A DNA stretch of 64,000 nt from Kluyvera intermedia (GCF_034424175.1 NZ_CP139986.1:2232001-2296000), one strand, 5' to 3'; counted from the stretch's first letter, positions 25,648-36,500 are shown. The notes: generated by a model not told the origin, from the letters alone. Made by a program: numbers and translations.

Positions 25648-25665
25648 GTACTAGTGTGTTAGTAC
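25648..25665. promoter_or_regulatory. TrpR operator of aroH
   Basis: GTACTAGTGTGTTAGTAC agrees with the Trp-repressor palindrome at 14 of 18 positions, only the four central bases differing. It lies about 140 bases upstream of the aroH ATG, in the promoter region, and overlaps the stop codon of ppsR. Confidence 0.85.
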
Positions 25666-26492
25666 ATTCTGCGGCTTAATCCCATGATGTCCATGATTTT
25701 AGTAGCAATTTCTTCAACCGAATAATTAGTGCTGTTGATCCATGGGATCTGGTTTCTGCGGTATAGCGCCTCAACCTCGGCGACTTCCATACGACACTGA
25801 CGCATGGAGGCATAACGGCTGTTCTCACGTCTTTCCTCACGGATAGCCGCCAGACGCTCTGGGTTAATCGTCAGGCCAAACAGCTTATGTTGTAGTGGTT
25901 TAAGCGAGGCGGGGAGAATCAGGTTATCCATATCGTCGGCGATAAACGGGTAGTTTGCAGCACGGATCCCAAACTGCATAGCCAGATAGAGGCTGGTCGG
26001 GGTTTTTCCACAACGAGAAACGCCCAGTAAAATGACCTGCGCCTGATCGAGATTGCGCAGTGAAATTCCATCATCGTGTGCCAGGGTGTAATCAATGGCG
26101 GCGATTCGAGCATCATATTTAGTGAGATTGCCGGGCGTTAATCCGTGGGTTCGGTGAGCGATAGGAGTAGGGTCGAGTTTGAGTTCTTCTTGTAACGGGG
26201 CAACCAATGCTTGCACGATATCCTGACAAAAGCCTTCACATTGCAGAATAATGTGACGAATTTCGGGAATAACGATGGAATAGAAGACTAACGGACGTAT
26301 ACCGGTTTGCTGATAAATCGCGTCGATCTGTTCCTTCACCGCCTTCGCCCGGCTTTCACTTTCAATAAACGGCAGCGTGATGCTATTTATCGCCACCGGG
26401 AACTGAGACATCACCGCATGGCCAAGCACCTCTGCCGTAATAGCGGTGCCGTCGGAAATATAAAACACCTGACGATCGACTGCGTTATCCAT
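25659..26492 (-). CDS. ppsR: PEP synthetase regulatory kinase/pyrophosphorylase
   Basis: Switches PEP synthase off by ADP-dependent phosphorylation of a Thr and back on by phosphorolysis. 277 residues from MDNAVDRQVF, as in E. coli; an upstream in-frame ATG at 26543 would add 17 residues. P-loop GVSRCGKTPTS near 152. GGGGA lies 9 bases before the ATG. Divergent from its target gene ppsA. Confidence 0.96.
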   Translation of the reverse strand: MDNAVDRQVFYISDGTAITAEVLGHAVMSQFPVAINSITLPFIESESRAKAVKEQIDAIYQQTGIRPLVFYSIVIPEIRHIILQCEGFCQDIVQALVAPLQEELKLDPTPIAHRTHGLTPGNLTKYDARIAAIDYTLAHDDGISLRNLDQAQVILLGVSRCGKTPTSLYLAMQFGIRAANYPFIADDMDNLILPASLKPLQHKLFGLTINPERLAAIREERRENSRYASMRQCRMEVAEVEALYRRNQIPWINSTNYSVEEIATKIMDIMGLSRRMY

Positions 26493-26715
26493 ATTGTATT
26501 TCCCCGTTAATTGCCTGAAAGCGTAAATTAAATTTAAACACAAGCCTGTAGCGTTTGTCTTAAAAATAAAAATGAAACGGTATTTTTATTTTTTATGAAC
26601 TACCCATTTCATTTTCTGAAGACCACCAGTAGACCGGATGTAATTGTGGCTTTTTAGCCTAATCAGTAAGTTATGAATAAACGGGGATCACTCCTAAAAA
26701 GTAAAAAAATAATCT

Positions 26716-26731
26716 GCTTACTCGATTCACC
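26716..26731 (-). promoter_or_regulatory. Probable Cra (FruR) site upstream of ppsA
   Basis: On the minus strand GGTGAATCGAGTAAGC resembles the Cra motif and the known E. coli ppsA Cra site, where Cra activates. It lies about 90 bases before the ppsA ATG. Confidence 0.6.
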
Positions 26732-26821
26732 GTTTTTTTTGGCCGTTTAAATATGCGAGGATATTTTAAGTAGTCAGTTGTTACTTATCACTGCTTCTTA
26801 AATCAAAAAAGGATTGTCTCG

Positions 26822-29200
26822 ATGTCCAACAATGGCTCGTCACCGCTGGTGCTTTGGTATAACCAACTCGGCATGAATGATGTAGACAGAGTTGGAGGCA
26901 AAAATGCCTCCTTGGGTGAAATGATTACGAATCTCTCCGGAATGGGTGTTTCTGTCCCTAACGGATTTGCCACCACCGCCGATGCGTTTAATCAATTCCT
27001 CGACCAGAGCGGCGTGAACCAGCAGATTTATCAACTGTTGGATGACACCGATATTGACGATGTTACCGCCCTGGCGAAAGCCGGCGCCCAGATCCGTCAG
27101 TGGATTATCGACACTCCTTTCCAGAGCGAACTGGAACAGGCTATTCATGAAGCGTATGACCAGTTGGCTGCGGATAACGCCAATGCCTCTTTTGCCGTGC
27201 GCTCATCCGCAACCGCAGAAGATATGCCAGACGCGTCTTTCGCCGGGCAGCAGGAGACCTTCCTCAATGTCCACGGCTTTGACGCCGTACTGGTTGCGGT
27301 GAAGCACGTATTTGCTTCATTGTTTAATGACCGCGCTATCTCTTATCGCGTTCACCAGGGCTACGATCACCGTGGCGTCGCGCTCTCTGCGGGCGTACAA
27401 CTGATGGTCCGTTCTGACCTGGCCTCTTCCGGCGTACTGTTCTCTATCGATACCGAATCTGGCTTCGACCAGGTGGTATTTATCACCTCCGCGTGGGGCT
27501 TAGGTGAGATGGTGGTGCAGGGCGCAGTGAACCCTGATGAGTTCTACGTGCACAAACCGACGCTGGCGGCAGGACGTCCGTCCATCGTGCGCCGTACCAT
27601 GGGTTCGAAAAAAATCCGTATGGTCTATGCGCCGACTCAGGAACACGGGAAGCAGGTACGTATCGAAGATGTGCCGCAAGCACAGCGTGATATCTTCTCG
27701 TTGACCGACGACGAAATACAAGAGTTGGCGAAGCAGGCTGTGCAGATTGAAAAACACTACGGTCGTCCGATGGACATCGAGTGGGCGAAAGACGGTCACA
27801 CCGGCAAACTGTATATCGTCCAGGCGCGCCCGGAAACCGTGCGTTCGCGTGGACAGGTGATGGAGCGTTACACGCTGCATTCACAAGGCCGCATTGTGTC
27901 CGAAGGCCGAGCCATCGGTCACCGTATTGGTGCCGGTAGCGTGAAGGTGATTCATGACATCAGTGAAATGAATCGTATCCAGCCGGGCGATGTGCTAGTT
28001 ACCGACATGACCGACCCGGATTGGGAACCGATCATGAAAAAAGCGGCGGCGATTGTCACCAACCGTGGCGGTCGAACCTGCCATGCGGCGATTATCGCGC
28101 GTGAACTGGGCATCCCGGCCGTTGTCGGCTGTGGTGATGCCACTGAGCGTATGAAAGATGACGAAAAAGTCACTGTGTCTTGTGCTGAAGGCGACACTGG
28201 CTACGTTTATGCTGACTTGCTGGACTTCAGCGTCAACAGCTCCACCGTGGATACCATGCCGGATCTGCCGCTGAAAATCATGATGAACGTCGGTAACCCT
28301 GACCGTGCATTTGATTTTGCCTGCCTACCGAATGAAGGCGTGGGTCTGGCGCGTCTGGAATTTATCATTAACCGTATGATTGGCGTTCACCCGCGTGCGT
28401 TGCTGGAATTTGATGACCAGGAACCGAAGCTGCAAAACGAAATCCGTGAAATGATGAAAGGTTTTGACTCGCCGAAAGAGTTTTACGTTGGCCGTCTGAC
28501 CGAAGGGATCGCGACGCTGGGCGCCGCATTCTATCCAAAACGCGTGATTGTCCGTCTTTCTGACTTTAAATCTAACGAGTATGCCAACCTGGTGGGCGGT
28601 ACACGTTATGAACCGGAAGAAGAAAACCCAATGCTCGGCTTCCGTGGCGCGGGTCGTTACGTTGCTGACAGTTTCCGCGATTGCTTTGCGCTGGAGTGCG
28701 ATGCGGTGAAACGCGTTCGTAACGAGATGGGACTGACCAACGTTGAGATCATGGTGCCGTTTGTCCGTACCGTTGAGCAGGCGAAAGCGGTAGTGGATGA
28801 ACTGGCGCGTCAGGGGCTTAAGCGTGGAGAAAACGGGCTGAAGATCATCATGATGTGTGAGATTCCGTCCAATGCCTTGCTGGCAGAACAGTTCCTTGAA
28901 CATTTCGATGGTTTCTCTATCGGTTCGAACGATATGACGCAGCTGGCGCTGGGTCTTGATCGAGACTCCGGTGTGGTTTCTGCACTGTTTGATGAACGCA
29001 ATGAGGCGGTGAAAGCACTGCTGTCCATGGCGATTCGCGCGGCGAAGAAACAGGGTAAATACGTGGGCATTTGTGGTCAGGGACCGTCCGACCATGAAGA
29101 CTTTGCGGCCTGGTTGATGGAAGAAGGGATCGACAGTCTGTCACTGAACCCGGACACCGTCGTACAAACCTGGCTGAGCCTGGCCGAACTGAATAAATAA
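26822..29200 (+). CDS. ppsA: Phosphoenolpyruvate synthase
   Basis: Makes PEP from pyruvate and ATP for gluconeogenesis. 792 residues. Order: N-terminal ATP-grasp pyruvate-binding domain (about 20-350), phosphohistidine domain with GGRTCHAAIIARELG near 415-430 and C-terminal PEP-binding barrel, including the catalytic Cys region YVGICGQGPSD. The 328-base region before it is divergent with ppsR and carries a Cra-like site. Confidence 0.98.
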   Translation: MSNNGSSPLVLWYNQLGMNDVDRVGGKNASLGEMITNLSGMGVSVPNGFATTADAFNQFLDQSGVNQQIYQLLDDTDIDDVTALAKAGAQIRQWIIDTPFQSELEQAIHEAYDQLAADNANASFAVRSSATAEDMPDASFAGQQETFLNVHGFDAVLVAVKHVFASLFNDRAISYRVHQGYDHRGVALSAGVQLMVRSDLASSGVLFSIDTESGFDQVVFITSAWGLGEMVVQGAVNPDEFYVHKPTLAAGRPSIVRRTMGSKKIRMVYAPTQEHGKQVRIEDVPQAQRDIFSLTDDEIQELAKQAVQIEKHYGRPMDIEWAKDGHTGKLYIVQARPETVRSRGQVMERYTLHSQGRIVSEGRAIGHRIGAGSVKVIHDISEMNRIQPGDVLVTDMTDPDWEPIMKKAAAIVTNRGGRTCHAAIIARELGIPAVVGCGDATERMKDDEKVTVSCAEGDTGYVYADLLDFSVNSSTVDTMPDLPLKIMMNVGNPDRAFDFACLPNEGVGLARLEFIINRMIGVHPRALLEFDDQEPKLQNEIREMMKGFDSPKEFYVGRLTEGIATLGAAFYPKRVIVRLSDFKSNEYANLVGGTRYEPEEENPMLGFRGAGRYVADSFRDCFALECDAVKRVRNEMGLTNVEIMVPFVRTVEQAKAVVDELARQGLKRGENGLKIIMMCEIPSNALLAEQFLEHFDGFSIGSNDMTQLALGLDRDSGVVSALFDERNEAVKALLSMAIRAAKKQGKYVGICGQGPSDHEDFAAWLMEEGIDSLSLNPDTVVQTWLSLAELNK

Positions 29201-29215
29201 GTTGTTATGCTGTTG

Positions 29216-29246
29216 AAATCCCGGGCCCTGTGCCCGGGATTTTTTT
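29216..29246 (+). terminator. Terminator after ppsA
   Basis: AAATCCCGGGC and GCCCGGGATTT form an 11-bp perfect stem with loop CCTGT, followed by further T. Confidence 0.93.
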
Positions 29247-29424
29247 GACCATCGTGGGTTGCGGTCGATCACACTTTGGCAAAGAAACCAAAAATCATAA
29301 ATCTGCTGGCAATTTCTACAATTGTTCCCCGCCTGGCACTTCTGAATACTGATTTGTAATTGCCACTACCCGTCATCATAACTGAATGATTTCGGTGAGC
29401 TATCAGCGACTCAGGAGAACGGCT

Positions 29425-31794
29425 ATGACCCCGATTTACAAAGATCCCCAGCGCCCGATTCAGGAACGCGTAACCGATTTATTGGCGCGCATGACGCCAG
29501 AAGAAAAATATGCCCAGATGCACGCCTGGTGGCTGGTGTTATCTGAAGATGGTCAACACCGTGAACGCACGGATATGAGCGATGAATTTGCTGGCGTTAG
29601 CGAGCAGGCTGCGCTGAGTGAGCGGTTGAAACTGGGTGTCGGGCAGATTACCCGCCCGCTGGGAACGCATATTGTGGATGCAAAAACGGGTGTGCGCGCG
29701 GCTAACCGTCTGCAAAAAATGATGATGGAAGAGACGCGGTTGGGCATCCCGGCGCTGTTCCATGAGGAGTGTCTGGTTGGATTATTGTGTAAAGACGCGA
29801 CGCTGTTTCCCTCGTCATTGAACTACGGTTCCACCTGGGATCCTGAACTGGTAAAACGTGCGGCGCAGCAAATTGGTGAAGAGGCGCGTTCTACCGGCTG
29901 CAAGCAGGGGCTGGCTCCTGTGCTGGATGTCTCCCGCGATGTGCGCTGGGGGCGTACAGAGGAGACGTTTGGCGAAGACCCGTGGCTGGTGGGGGTGATG
30001 GCCTGCGCTTATGTCGACGGATTACAAGGTGAGAAGCGTGATGTGCTGGCGACGCTCAAACATTATGTCGGTCATTCCTTTAGCGAAGGTGCGCGCAACC
30101 ATGCACCGGTGCATCTGGGCTTCCGCGAACTCAATGACACCTTTTTACTGCCGTTTGAAATGGCGGTGAAACGGACGCATGCCGGTTCGGTGATGCCGGC
30201 CTATCACGATATTGATAATCAACCTGGACACAGCGACAACTTCTTATTGACCACGGTACTGCGCGAACGCTGGGGCTTTGATGGCATTGTAGTCGCGGAT
30301 TATGGCGGCGTCAGTCTGCTGCATCAACACCACGGTGTCGCGCAGGATGCAGCGGAGTCGGCGGCGCTGGCCTTTAACGCCGGTCTGGATGTGGAATTGC
30401 CAAAAGATGACTGCGCTCGTCATCTGGCCGAAGCGGTTGAACGCGGTCTGATAACACCAGCGAAAATTGATGAAATTGTGGGGCGTACGCTAACAGAGAA
30501 ATTCCGCCTTGGGCTGTTTGAACATCCTTATACCGATGAGAATGCGATTTCCCTGCAATCCGATACCACTCGCCAGGTGGCACGAGAAGTGGCAACACAG
30601 TCGATAACGCTACTGGAAAATCGCGGTGTGCTGCCGCTCGCCGGTAAACCACGCGTAGCAGTGGTGGGCCCTACGGCGGATGATCCTCTGGCGCTATTAA
30701 GCGGCTACAGCTTCCCGGTGCATTTGATAATCAGCGATATGCTGGAAAAAACGACCCAGGTGACGACACCGCTTGCGGCACTATGCCATTATCTTGGCGA
30801 GAGTCAGGTTCGCTATGCCAAAGGTTGCCATATCATCGAGCAGCGTATGGCAGGGGCACCGGTCTTCCCGGGTGATAGCTCAGGTAAACCGATACAGTCT
30901 TCACCGGTATCTCATGATCTCAGTCTGATTCCAGACGCCGTTCTTGCTGCACAAAACAGCGACGTTATTGTGGCCTGTGTGGGCGATCTTGCTGGTTTGT
31001 TCCAAAGCGGCACCGTGGGTGAAGGTTCTGATACCGATAGCCTTAATCTTCCGGGCGTACAGCAGCAACTGTTACAAGCGTTGGTGGACACCGGCAAACC
31101 GGTCGTGGTCGTGATGACCGGCGGGCGTCCCTATAATCTACAAGGACTTGAGTCCAAAGTGGCGGCGTTGATGCTGGCCTGGGCACCTGGTCAGGAAGGC
31201 GGCTGGGCGATTGCCGATGTATTGACCGGTCGCGCTGAACCACAGGGAAGGCTGGTCGTCAGCGTACCGAAGAGCGCAGGTGCAATGCCGTTTTACTACA
31301 ACCATAAGCTAAAAAGCGGCGGCACGCCGTTTGCCTTCCACTTCGGCGCACTGTACCCGTTTGGCTACGGCAAAGGTTGGGGGGAGTTTAGCTACGATGA
31401 GCCGCAGCTCGCGAAGCCTCAGGTGGCTATCGACGGGGACATCACCGTTAGCGTAACGGTTAAAAATACCGGTGAGCACAGCGGTAGTGAAGTGGTGCAG
31501 GTTTATGTACGCGATGTCGTGGCTTCCATGGTGCGTCCGTTGCAGGAGCTTAAAGCCTTTGAGCGCGTAACCTTGTCTCCCGGTGAGCAGAAAACGCTGA
31601 CCTTCACCCTGCCAGTCGATATGCTGAACTTTACCAGCTATGAAGGGCAGCGCATTGTCGAACCCGGTGAATTTGAACTGCAGATAGGTAACTCATCGGC
31701 GGATATTCGCGGGCGCGTTACGGTACAGGTGACCGGTGAAACCCGCACGCTGCCGTCAGACTGGCGAATGATGAGTCACTGTGACGTGAAATAA
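29425..31794 (+). CDS. Glycoside hydrolase family 3 (beta-glucosidase/beta-xylosidase type)
   Basis: 789 residues from ATG 29425, which has AGGAGA 6 bases upstream; a more upstream in-frame start adds 13 residues without support. Order: GH3 N-terminal barrel (about 15-310) with KHYVGHSFSEG, the nucleophile Asp292 in GIVVADYGGV; C-terminal GH3 domain (about 375-620) with GEGSDTDSLNLPG and the likely acid/base region; fibronectin-III-like domain (about 665-760). No signal peptide, so cytoplasmic. Substrate cannot be told from sequence; xylo- or gluco-oligosaccharides are typical. It sits where E. coli has the ydiL-ydiT genes. Confidence 0.9.
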   Translation: MTPIYKDPQRPIQERVTDLLARMTPEEKYAQMHAWWLVLSEDGQHRERTDMSDEFAGVSEQAALSERLKLGVGQITRPLGTHIVDAKTGVRAANRLQKMMMEETRLGIPALFHEECLVGLLCKDATLFPSSLNYGSTWDPELVKRAAQQIGEEARSTGCKQGLAPVLDVSRDVRWGRTEETFGEDPWLVGVMACAYVDGLQGEKRDVLATLKHYVGHSFSEGARNHAPVHLGFRELNDTFLLPFEMAVKRTHAGSVMPAYHDIDNQPGHSDNFLLTTVLRERWGFDGIVVADYGGVSLLHQHHGVAQDAAESAALAFNAGLDVELPKDDCARHLAEAVERGLITPAKIDEIVGRTLTEKFRLGLFEHPYTDENAISLQSDTTRQVAREVATQSITLLENRGVLPLAGKPRVAVVGPTADDPLALLSGYSFPVHLIISDMLEKTTQVTTPLAALCHYLGESQVRYAKGCHIIEQRMAGAPVFPGDSSGKPIQSSPVSHDLSLIPDAVLAAQNSDVIVACVGDLAGLFQSGTVGEGSDTDSLNLPGVQQQLLQALVDTGKPVVVVMTGGRPYNLQGLESKVAALMLAWAPGQEGGWAIADVLTGRAEPQGRLVVSVPKSAGAMPFYYNHKLKSGGTPFAFHFGALYPFGYGKGWGEFSYDEPQLAKPQVAIDGDITVSVTVKNTGEHSGSEVVQVYVRDVVASMVRPLQELKAFERVTLSPGEQKTLTFTLPVDMLNFTSYEGQRIVEPGEFELQIGNSSADIRGRVTVQVTGETRTLPSDWRMMSHCDVK

Positions 31795-31799
31795 CGGAG

Positions 31800-31850
31800 A
31801 GTCCTTACGGTTCTGGCCTGGCGCGCCAGTGCCGGAAGGGCGGCGTGCGA
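31800..31850. repeat. Possible partial REP-like element
   Basis: Sequence around GCCGGAAGGGCGGCGTGCG after the GH3 stop resembles half of an enterobacterial REP unit. The second arm is not clear. Confidence 0.3.
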
Positions 31851-31855
31851 TAGAC

Positions 31856-31953
31856 AAAAAAAAGCCCATCGTGGGAGATGGGCAAAGACTACACACAGCA
31901 ATTCTTTGTTTCACTCAGGGGATATATAAATCAAGGGGTTGATTTACTACCTT
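31856..31953 (-). ncRNA. rprA: RprA small RNA
   Basis: The minus strand contains the conserved core CCCCTGAGTGAAACAA.GAATTGCTGTGTGTAG and the terminator GCCCATC...GATGGGC plus eight T, matching E. coli RprA almost base for base in its 3' 75 bases. RprA is an Hfq-dependent RNA that opens the rpoS leader and is made under Rcs envelope stress. The 5' stem (TAAATCAA...TTGATTTA) is kept with a different loop, and the segment after it is shorter than in E. coli. It lies beside ydiK, as in E. coli. The 5' end is approximate. Confidence 0.92.
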
Positions 31954-32003
31954 GTGACTTATAATAGGTATGTGCCTTTTTTGCGTCGATCGGATTCCTC
32001 TCA
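31954..32003 (-). promoter_or_regulatory. rprA promoter with likely RcsB box
   Basis: On the minus strand a -10-like TATTAT (31961-31966) lies 7 bases before the RNA start, and GAGAGGAATCCGATCGACGC (31983-32002) resembles the RcsB-bound upstream region of E. coli rprA. The -35 is weak, as expected for an activated promoter. Confidence 0.6.
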
Positions 32004-32098
32004 ATAGTTAAATAAATGTGAATAATTTCCGAGGCATGTCGTGAATGGCGGGGGATTTTGTCGATGTGGTGCAAGGGAATGGTCAATTTTTCTTAACT

Positions 32099-32122
32099 AA
32101 AAGGCGGGGAATTCCGCCTTTT
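32099..32122 (-). terminator. Terminator after ydiK
   Basis: AAAAGGCGG and CCGCCTTTT form a 9-bp stem with a 6-base loop, just past the ydiK stop on the minus strand. Confidence 0.75.
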
Positions 32123-32129
32123 GTCTATC

Positions 32130-33251
32130 TTACTGTTTCGGATAGTTATTCTGTTCCAGCTCGGCAAGTTCCTCCAGAACCTGTTCCGGGTCTGAAGACG
32201 GTGGTGGAACTTCATGTAGCCAGGCATCAAACAGACGCCAGGAGACGGCCAGCAATACCGGGCCGATAAACAGACCAATCATCCCGAATGCCACCAGACC
32301 ACCAATAACACCTGAGAGGATCAGGATCATCGGCAAGTCGGCACCCATACGAATCAACATCGGACGTATTACGTTATCCATCGTACCGACCACCACGCTC
32401 CACACCAGCAGCACCGTGCCCCAGGTGGTATCACCCGTCCAGTAGAGCCAGACAATGCAGGGTACCAGCACGATAAGCGGCCCCAGTTGCACCAGGCAGG
32501 AGAAGATCATCACCACGGTCAACAGCGTGGCGTAAGGTACGCCTGAAATGCCCAGACCAATCCCGCCGAGCACGGCCTGTACAAGGGCTGTTACTACCAC
32601 ACCCAGCGCCACGGCGCGAATCGCCTGGCCTGCCAGTAGCACCGCGGCATCACCCCGTTTGGCGGCCAGACGGGTGGCGAAGTAACGCATCCCAAAGGCC
32701 ACTTTCTCACCTTGCCAGTACAGCAGGGCGCTAAAGAGCAGCATCAAACCGCTGTGCAGCAGAAAACGCCCGACGTGTGCAGCCTGACCGACAAACCAGG
32801 TGGTCGTGGTGCCAAGATAAGGGCGAACTTTTGCCATTAAGGCGCTGCCGCCCATATCGAGCAGACTGTGCCAGCCGCTGTACAGCTTGGCGCCGGCAAA
32901 CGGAATACTGTTAAGCCAGGCAAAATCAGGCAGCGTCAACGTTCCGCTGGTAATGGCGTGAACCAGCGGCGTACTGCCATCCACCAGACTATTGACCAGT
33001 AGGGCGATAGGAATGACAAACAGTAAAAAAAGCAGAAGCGTCATGACCAGCACGGCAAGTGAGCGGCGGCCAAAAAGGATGCGCTGGAGCCAAATCAACA
33101 CCGGCCAGGTGGCGATAACGATAGTTGATGCCCAGGCGAAGCCCAGAATAAACGGCTGAACAATCCATAAACAAGCGATGATCATCAGTGCAATAAACAA
33201 CACTGATAGCAGTATTTGCGGAATATCCCGTGGCTTAAGAACCGTGTTCAT
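32130..33251 (-). CDS. ydiK: YdiK, AI-2E family membrane protein
   Basis: 373-residue inner-membrane protein of the AI-2 exporter-like (PerM/TqsA) family. Two N-terminal helices (about 15-50), another near 65-85, then after a long soluble stretch several helices (about 150-340) with the family motif VRPMLIR preceded by GTMDN. Specific substrate unknown. Divergent from ydiJ. Confidence 0.93.
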   Translation of the reverse strand: MNTVLKPRDIPQILLSVLFIALMIIACLWIVQPFILGFAWASTIVIATWPVLIWLQRILFGRRSLAVLVMTLLLFLLFVIPIALLVNSLVDGSTPLVHAITSGTLTLPDFAWLNSIPFAGAKLYSGWHSLLDMGGSALMAKVRPYLGTTTTWFVGQAAHVGRFLLHSGLMLLFSALLYWQGEKVAFGMRYFATRLAAKRGDAAVLLAGQAIRAVALGVVVTALVQAVLGGIGLGISGVPYATLLTVVMIFSCLVQLGPLIVLVPCIVWLYWTGDTTWGTVLLVWSVVVGTMDNVIRPMLIRMGADLPMILILSGVIGGLVAFGMIGLFIGPVLLAVSWRLFDAWLHEVPPPSSDPEQVLEELAELEQNNYPKQ

Positions 33252-33510
33252 AAATAAGCATTACCTTCTGTTGCGCGTCCGAGCGTTGACGTCGCGTAAA
33301 TCCGTTCATTGATAATAATATCAATAAATTCCCGCGGCTGATTCTGCGGCAAAATCTACCGGGCGCATAAGAAAAAAATGTGATAAAACGATAATGGCAC
33401 GACGCAAACGATTAATCATTTATACACATCATCTTTGCCGTTTGTCGTATTCATACGAATCGGGAAGATTTTGTGCGTACAACACAACATTCAAGAAAGG
33501 GTCAAACCTA

Positions 33511-36500
33511 ATGATCCCACTGATTTCCCAGGCACCCGGCGAAATACCGCTGGTATTGAATTATTTAAAAGCACTGGAGCAACAAGGCTTTACCGGCGAT
33601 ACGGCCACGCGCTATGCCGATAGGCTGACGATGGCGACGGATAACAGTATCTATCAGCTTCTTCCCGATGCGGTAGTCTTTCCACGCTCTACGGCCGATG
33701 TCGCGCTGTTGTCGCGTATTGCCACGGAAGAACGCTTCCAGTCCCTGATCTTCACGCCGCGCGGCGGCGGTACTGGCACCAACGGCCAGGCGCTGAATCA
33801 GGGCATTATCATTGATATGTCCCGTTATATGAATCGCATCATCGAAATTAACCCGGAAGAGGGTTGGGTGCGCGTTGAAGCGGGCGTTATCAAGGATCAA
33901 CTGAACCAGTATTTAAAACCCTACGGCTACTTTTTTGCCCCTGAGCTGTCGACCAGTAATCGTGCGACGCTGGGGGGAATGATCAACACCGATGCTTCTG
34001 GACAGGGCTCGTTGGTGTATGGCAAAACATCAGACCACGTCCTGGGTGTACGGGCTGTTTTGATGGGGGGCGATATCCTCGATACCCAGCCGGTGCCTGT
34101 GACGCTTGCGGAAATGCTGGCTAAAGAACAGTCGGCGGCGGGGCGAATTTACCGTACCGTTTTTGAACGCTGCCGTGACAATCGCCAACTGATAATCGAC
34201 AAGTTCCCAAAACTTAACCGCTTCCTGACCGGTTATGACCTTCGCCATGTCTTTAATGACGATATGTCCGAGTTTGACCTCACGCGCATTCTGACCGGCT
34301 CCGAAGGGACGCTGGCCTTTATCACGGAAGCGCGTCTGGATATCACGCGCTTGCCGAAGGTGCGTCGGTTGGTCAATATCAAATACGACTCCTTTGACTC
34401 CGCGCTGCGTAATGCGCCGTTTATGGTCGAAGCGCGCGCGATGTCGGTAGAAACCGTGGATTCGAAGGTGCTGAACCTGGCGCGGGAAGACATTGTCTGG
34501 CATTCGGTCAGTGAACTGATTACCGATGTCGCGGATAAAGAGATGCTGGGACTCAATATTGTTGAATTCGCCGGTGACGACGATGCGCTGATTGAGAGTC
34601 AGGTTGTGGCGTTGTGTCATCGTCTTGATGAACTGATTGCCGGGCAGGAAGGCGGTGTGATCGGCTGGCAGCGCTGCAATGAACTTGACGGTATCGAACG
34701 AATTTATGCGATGCGTAAAAAAGCGGTCGGTCTGTTGGGCAATGCTAAAGGCGCTGCGAAACCGATCCCCTTTGCGGAAGATACCTGCGTGCCGCCGGAG
34801 CATCTGGCGGACTACATCGTGGAATTCCGCGCGCTACTTGATAGCCACGGCCTGAGCTACGGAATGTTCGGCCACGTTGATGCGGGCGTGTTGCACGTCC
34901 GTCCGGCACTGGATATGTGCGATCCGCAGCAGGAGATTCTGATGAAAAAGATCTCCGACGATGTGGTGGCGCTAACCGCTAAATACGGTGGTCTACTGTG
35001 GGGTGAGCACGGCAAAGGTTTCCGCGCCGAGTACAGCCCGGCGTTTTTCGGCGAGCAGTTGTATAGCGAGCTGCGTAAAGTCAAAGCGGCATTCGATCCG
35101 AACAACCGCCTGAACCCGGGGAAAATTTGTCCACCGGAAGGCGTCGACGCGCCGATGATGAAGGTGGATGCGGTCAAACGCGGCACCTACGACCGGCAAA
35201 TTCCTATCGCGGTACGCGCATCCTGGCGCGGAGCGATGGAGTGTAATGGTAACGGTCTGTGCTTTAACTTTGATGTGAAAAGCCCGATGTGCCCGTCGAT
35301 GAAGATCACCAATAATCGTATGCATTCACCGAAAGGTCGCGCCACGCTGGTGCGTGAATGGCTGCGCCTGCTGGCGGATCGCGGCGTAGATCCAGAGCAA
35401 CTGGAAAAAGAGTTGCCGGAAAAACGTGCGAGCCTGCGTACGTTGGTGGAACGTACACGCAATAGCTGGCATGCCCGCAAGGGCGAATATGATTTCTCGC
35501 ATGAAGTCAAAGAGGCGATGTCCGGCTGCCTGGCCTGTAAAGCCTGCTCTACCCAATGCCCGATTAAAATTGATGTGCCGGAATTCCGTTCTCGTTTCTT
35601 GCAGCTGTATCACACCCGCTATTTACGCCCCGTGCGCGATCATCTGGTGGCAACGGTCGAGAGCTATGCGCCATTGATGGCGCGAGCGCCTAAGACCTTC
35701 AACTTCTTTATGAGCCAACCGTGGGTTCGCAAGCTGTCTGAAAAACACATTGGCATGGTTGATTTACCGATGCTGTCCGCGCCGTCTTTGCAAAAACAGA
35801 TGGTGACGCACCGCTCGGCAAACCTCACGCTTGAACAGCTGGAAACGCTGACCCCGGAGCAAAAGGCGCAGACTGTGCTGGTGGTGCAGGATCCGTTTAC
35901 CAGCTATTACGATGCGCAGGTGGTAGCAGATTTTGTCCGTCTTATCGACAAACTGGGTTATCAGCCGGTGCTGTTACCGTTCTCGCCGAACGGCAAAGCG
36001 CAGCATATCAAAGGCTTCGTCAATCGTTTTACAAAAACGGCGCAGAAAACGTCAGATTATCTGAACCGGGTGGCTGCGTTAGGAATGCCGATGGTGGGGG
36101 TCGATCCGGCGCTGGTGCTGTGTTATCGCGATGAATATAAGCAGGTTCTGGGCGATAAACGTGGCGATTTCAACGTGATGCTGGTTCATGAGTGGTTGCC
36201 GCAGGTGCTGGAAAATACACAGGGTTCGCAACCTGCTGGCGAGCCATGGTATCTGTTTGGTCACTGTACGGAGGTGACGGCGCTGCCAACGGCGACAAAA
36301 CAGTGGGCATCCATTTTTGCCTGCCTTGGGGCAACGCTTGAGAATGTCAGTGTAGGTTGTTGTGGCATGGCCGGTACCTACGGTCATGAAGTGAAAAATC
36401 ATTCGAATTCGTTGGGAATTTACGAGCTTTCCTGGCATCAGGCGATGCAGCGGTTGCCGCGTAATCGCTGTCTGGCGACGGGCTATTCCTGCCGTAGTCA

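Noticed and set aside
28325..29095. 256-codon open frame antisense to ppsA
   Set aside because: Shadow of a highly conserved gene; composition is typical of antisense frames.
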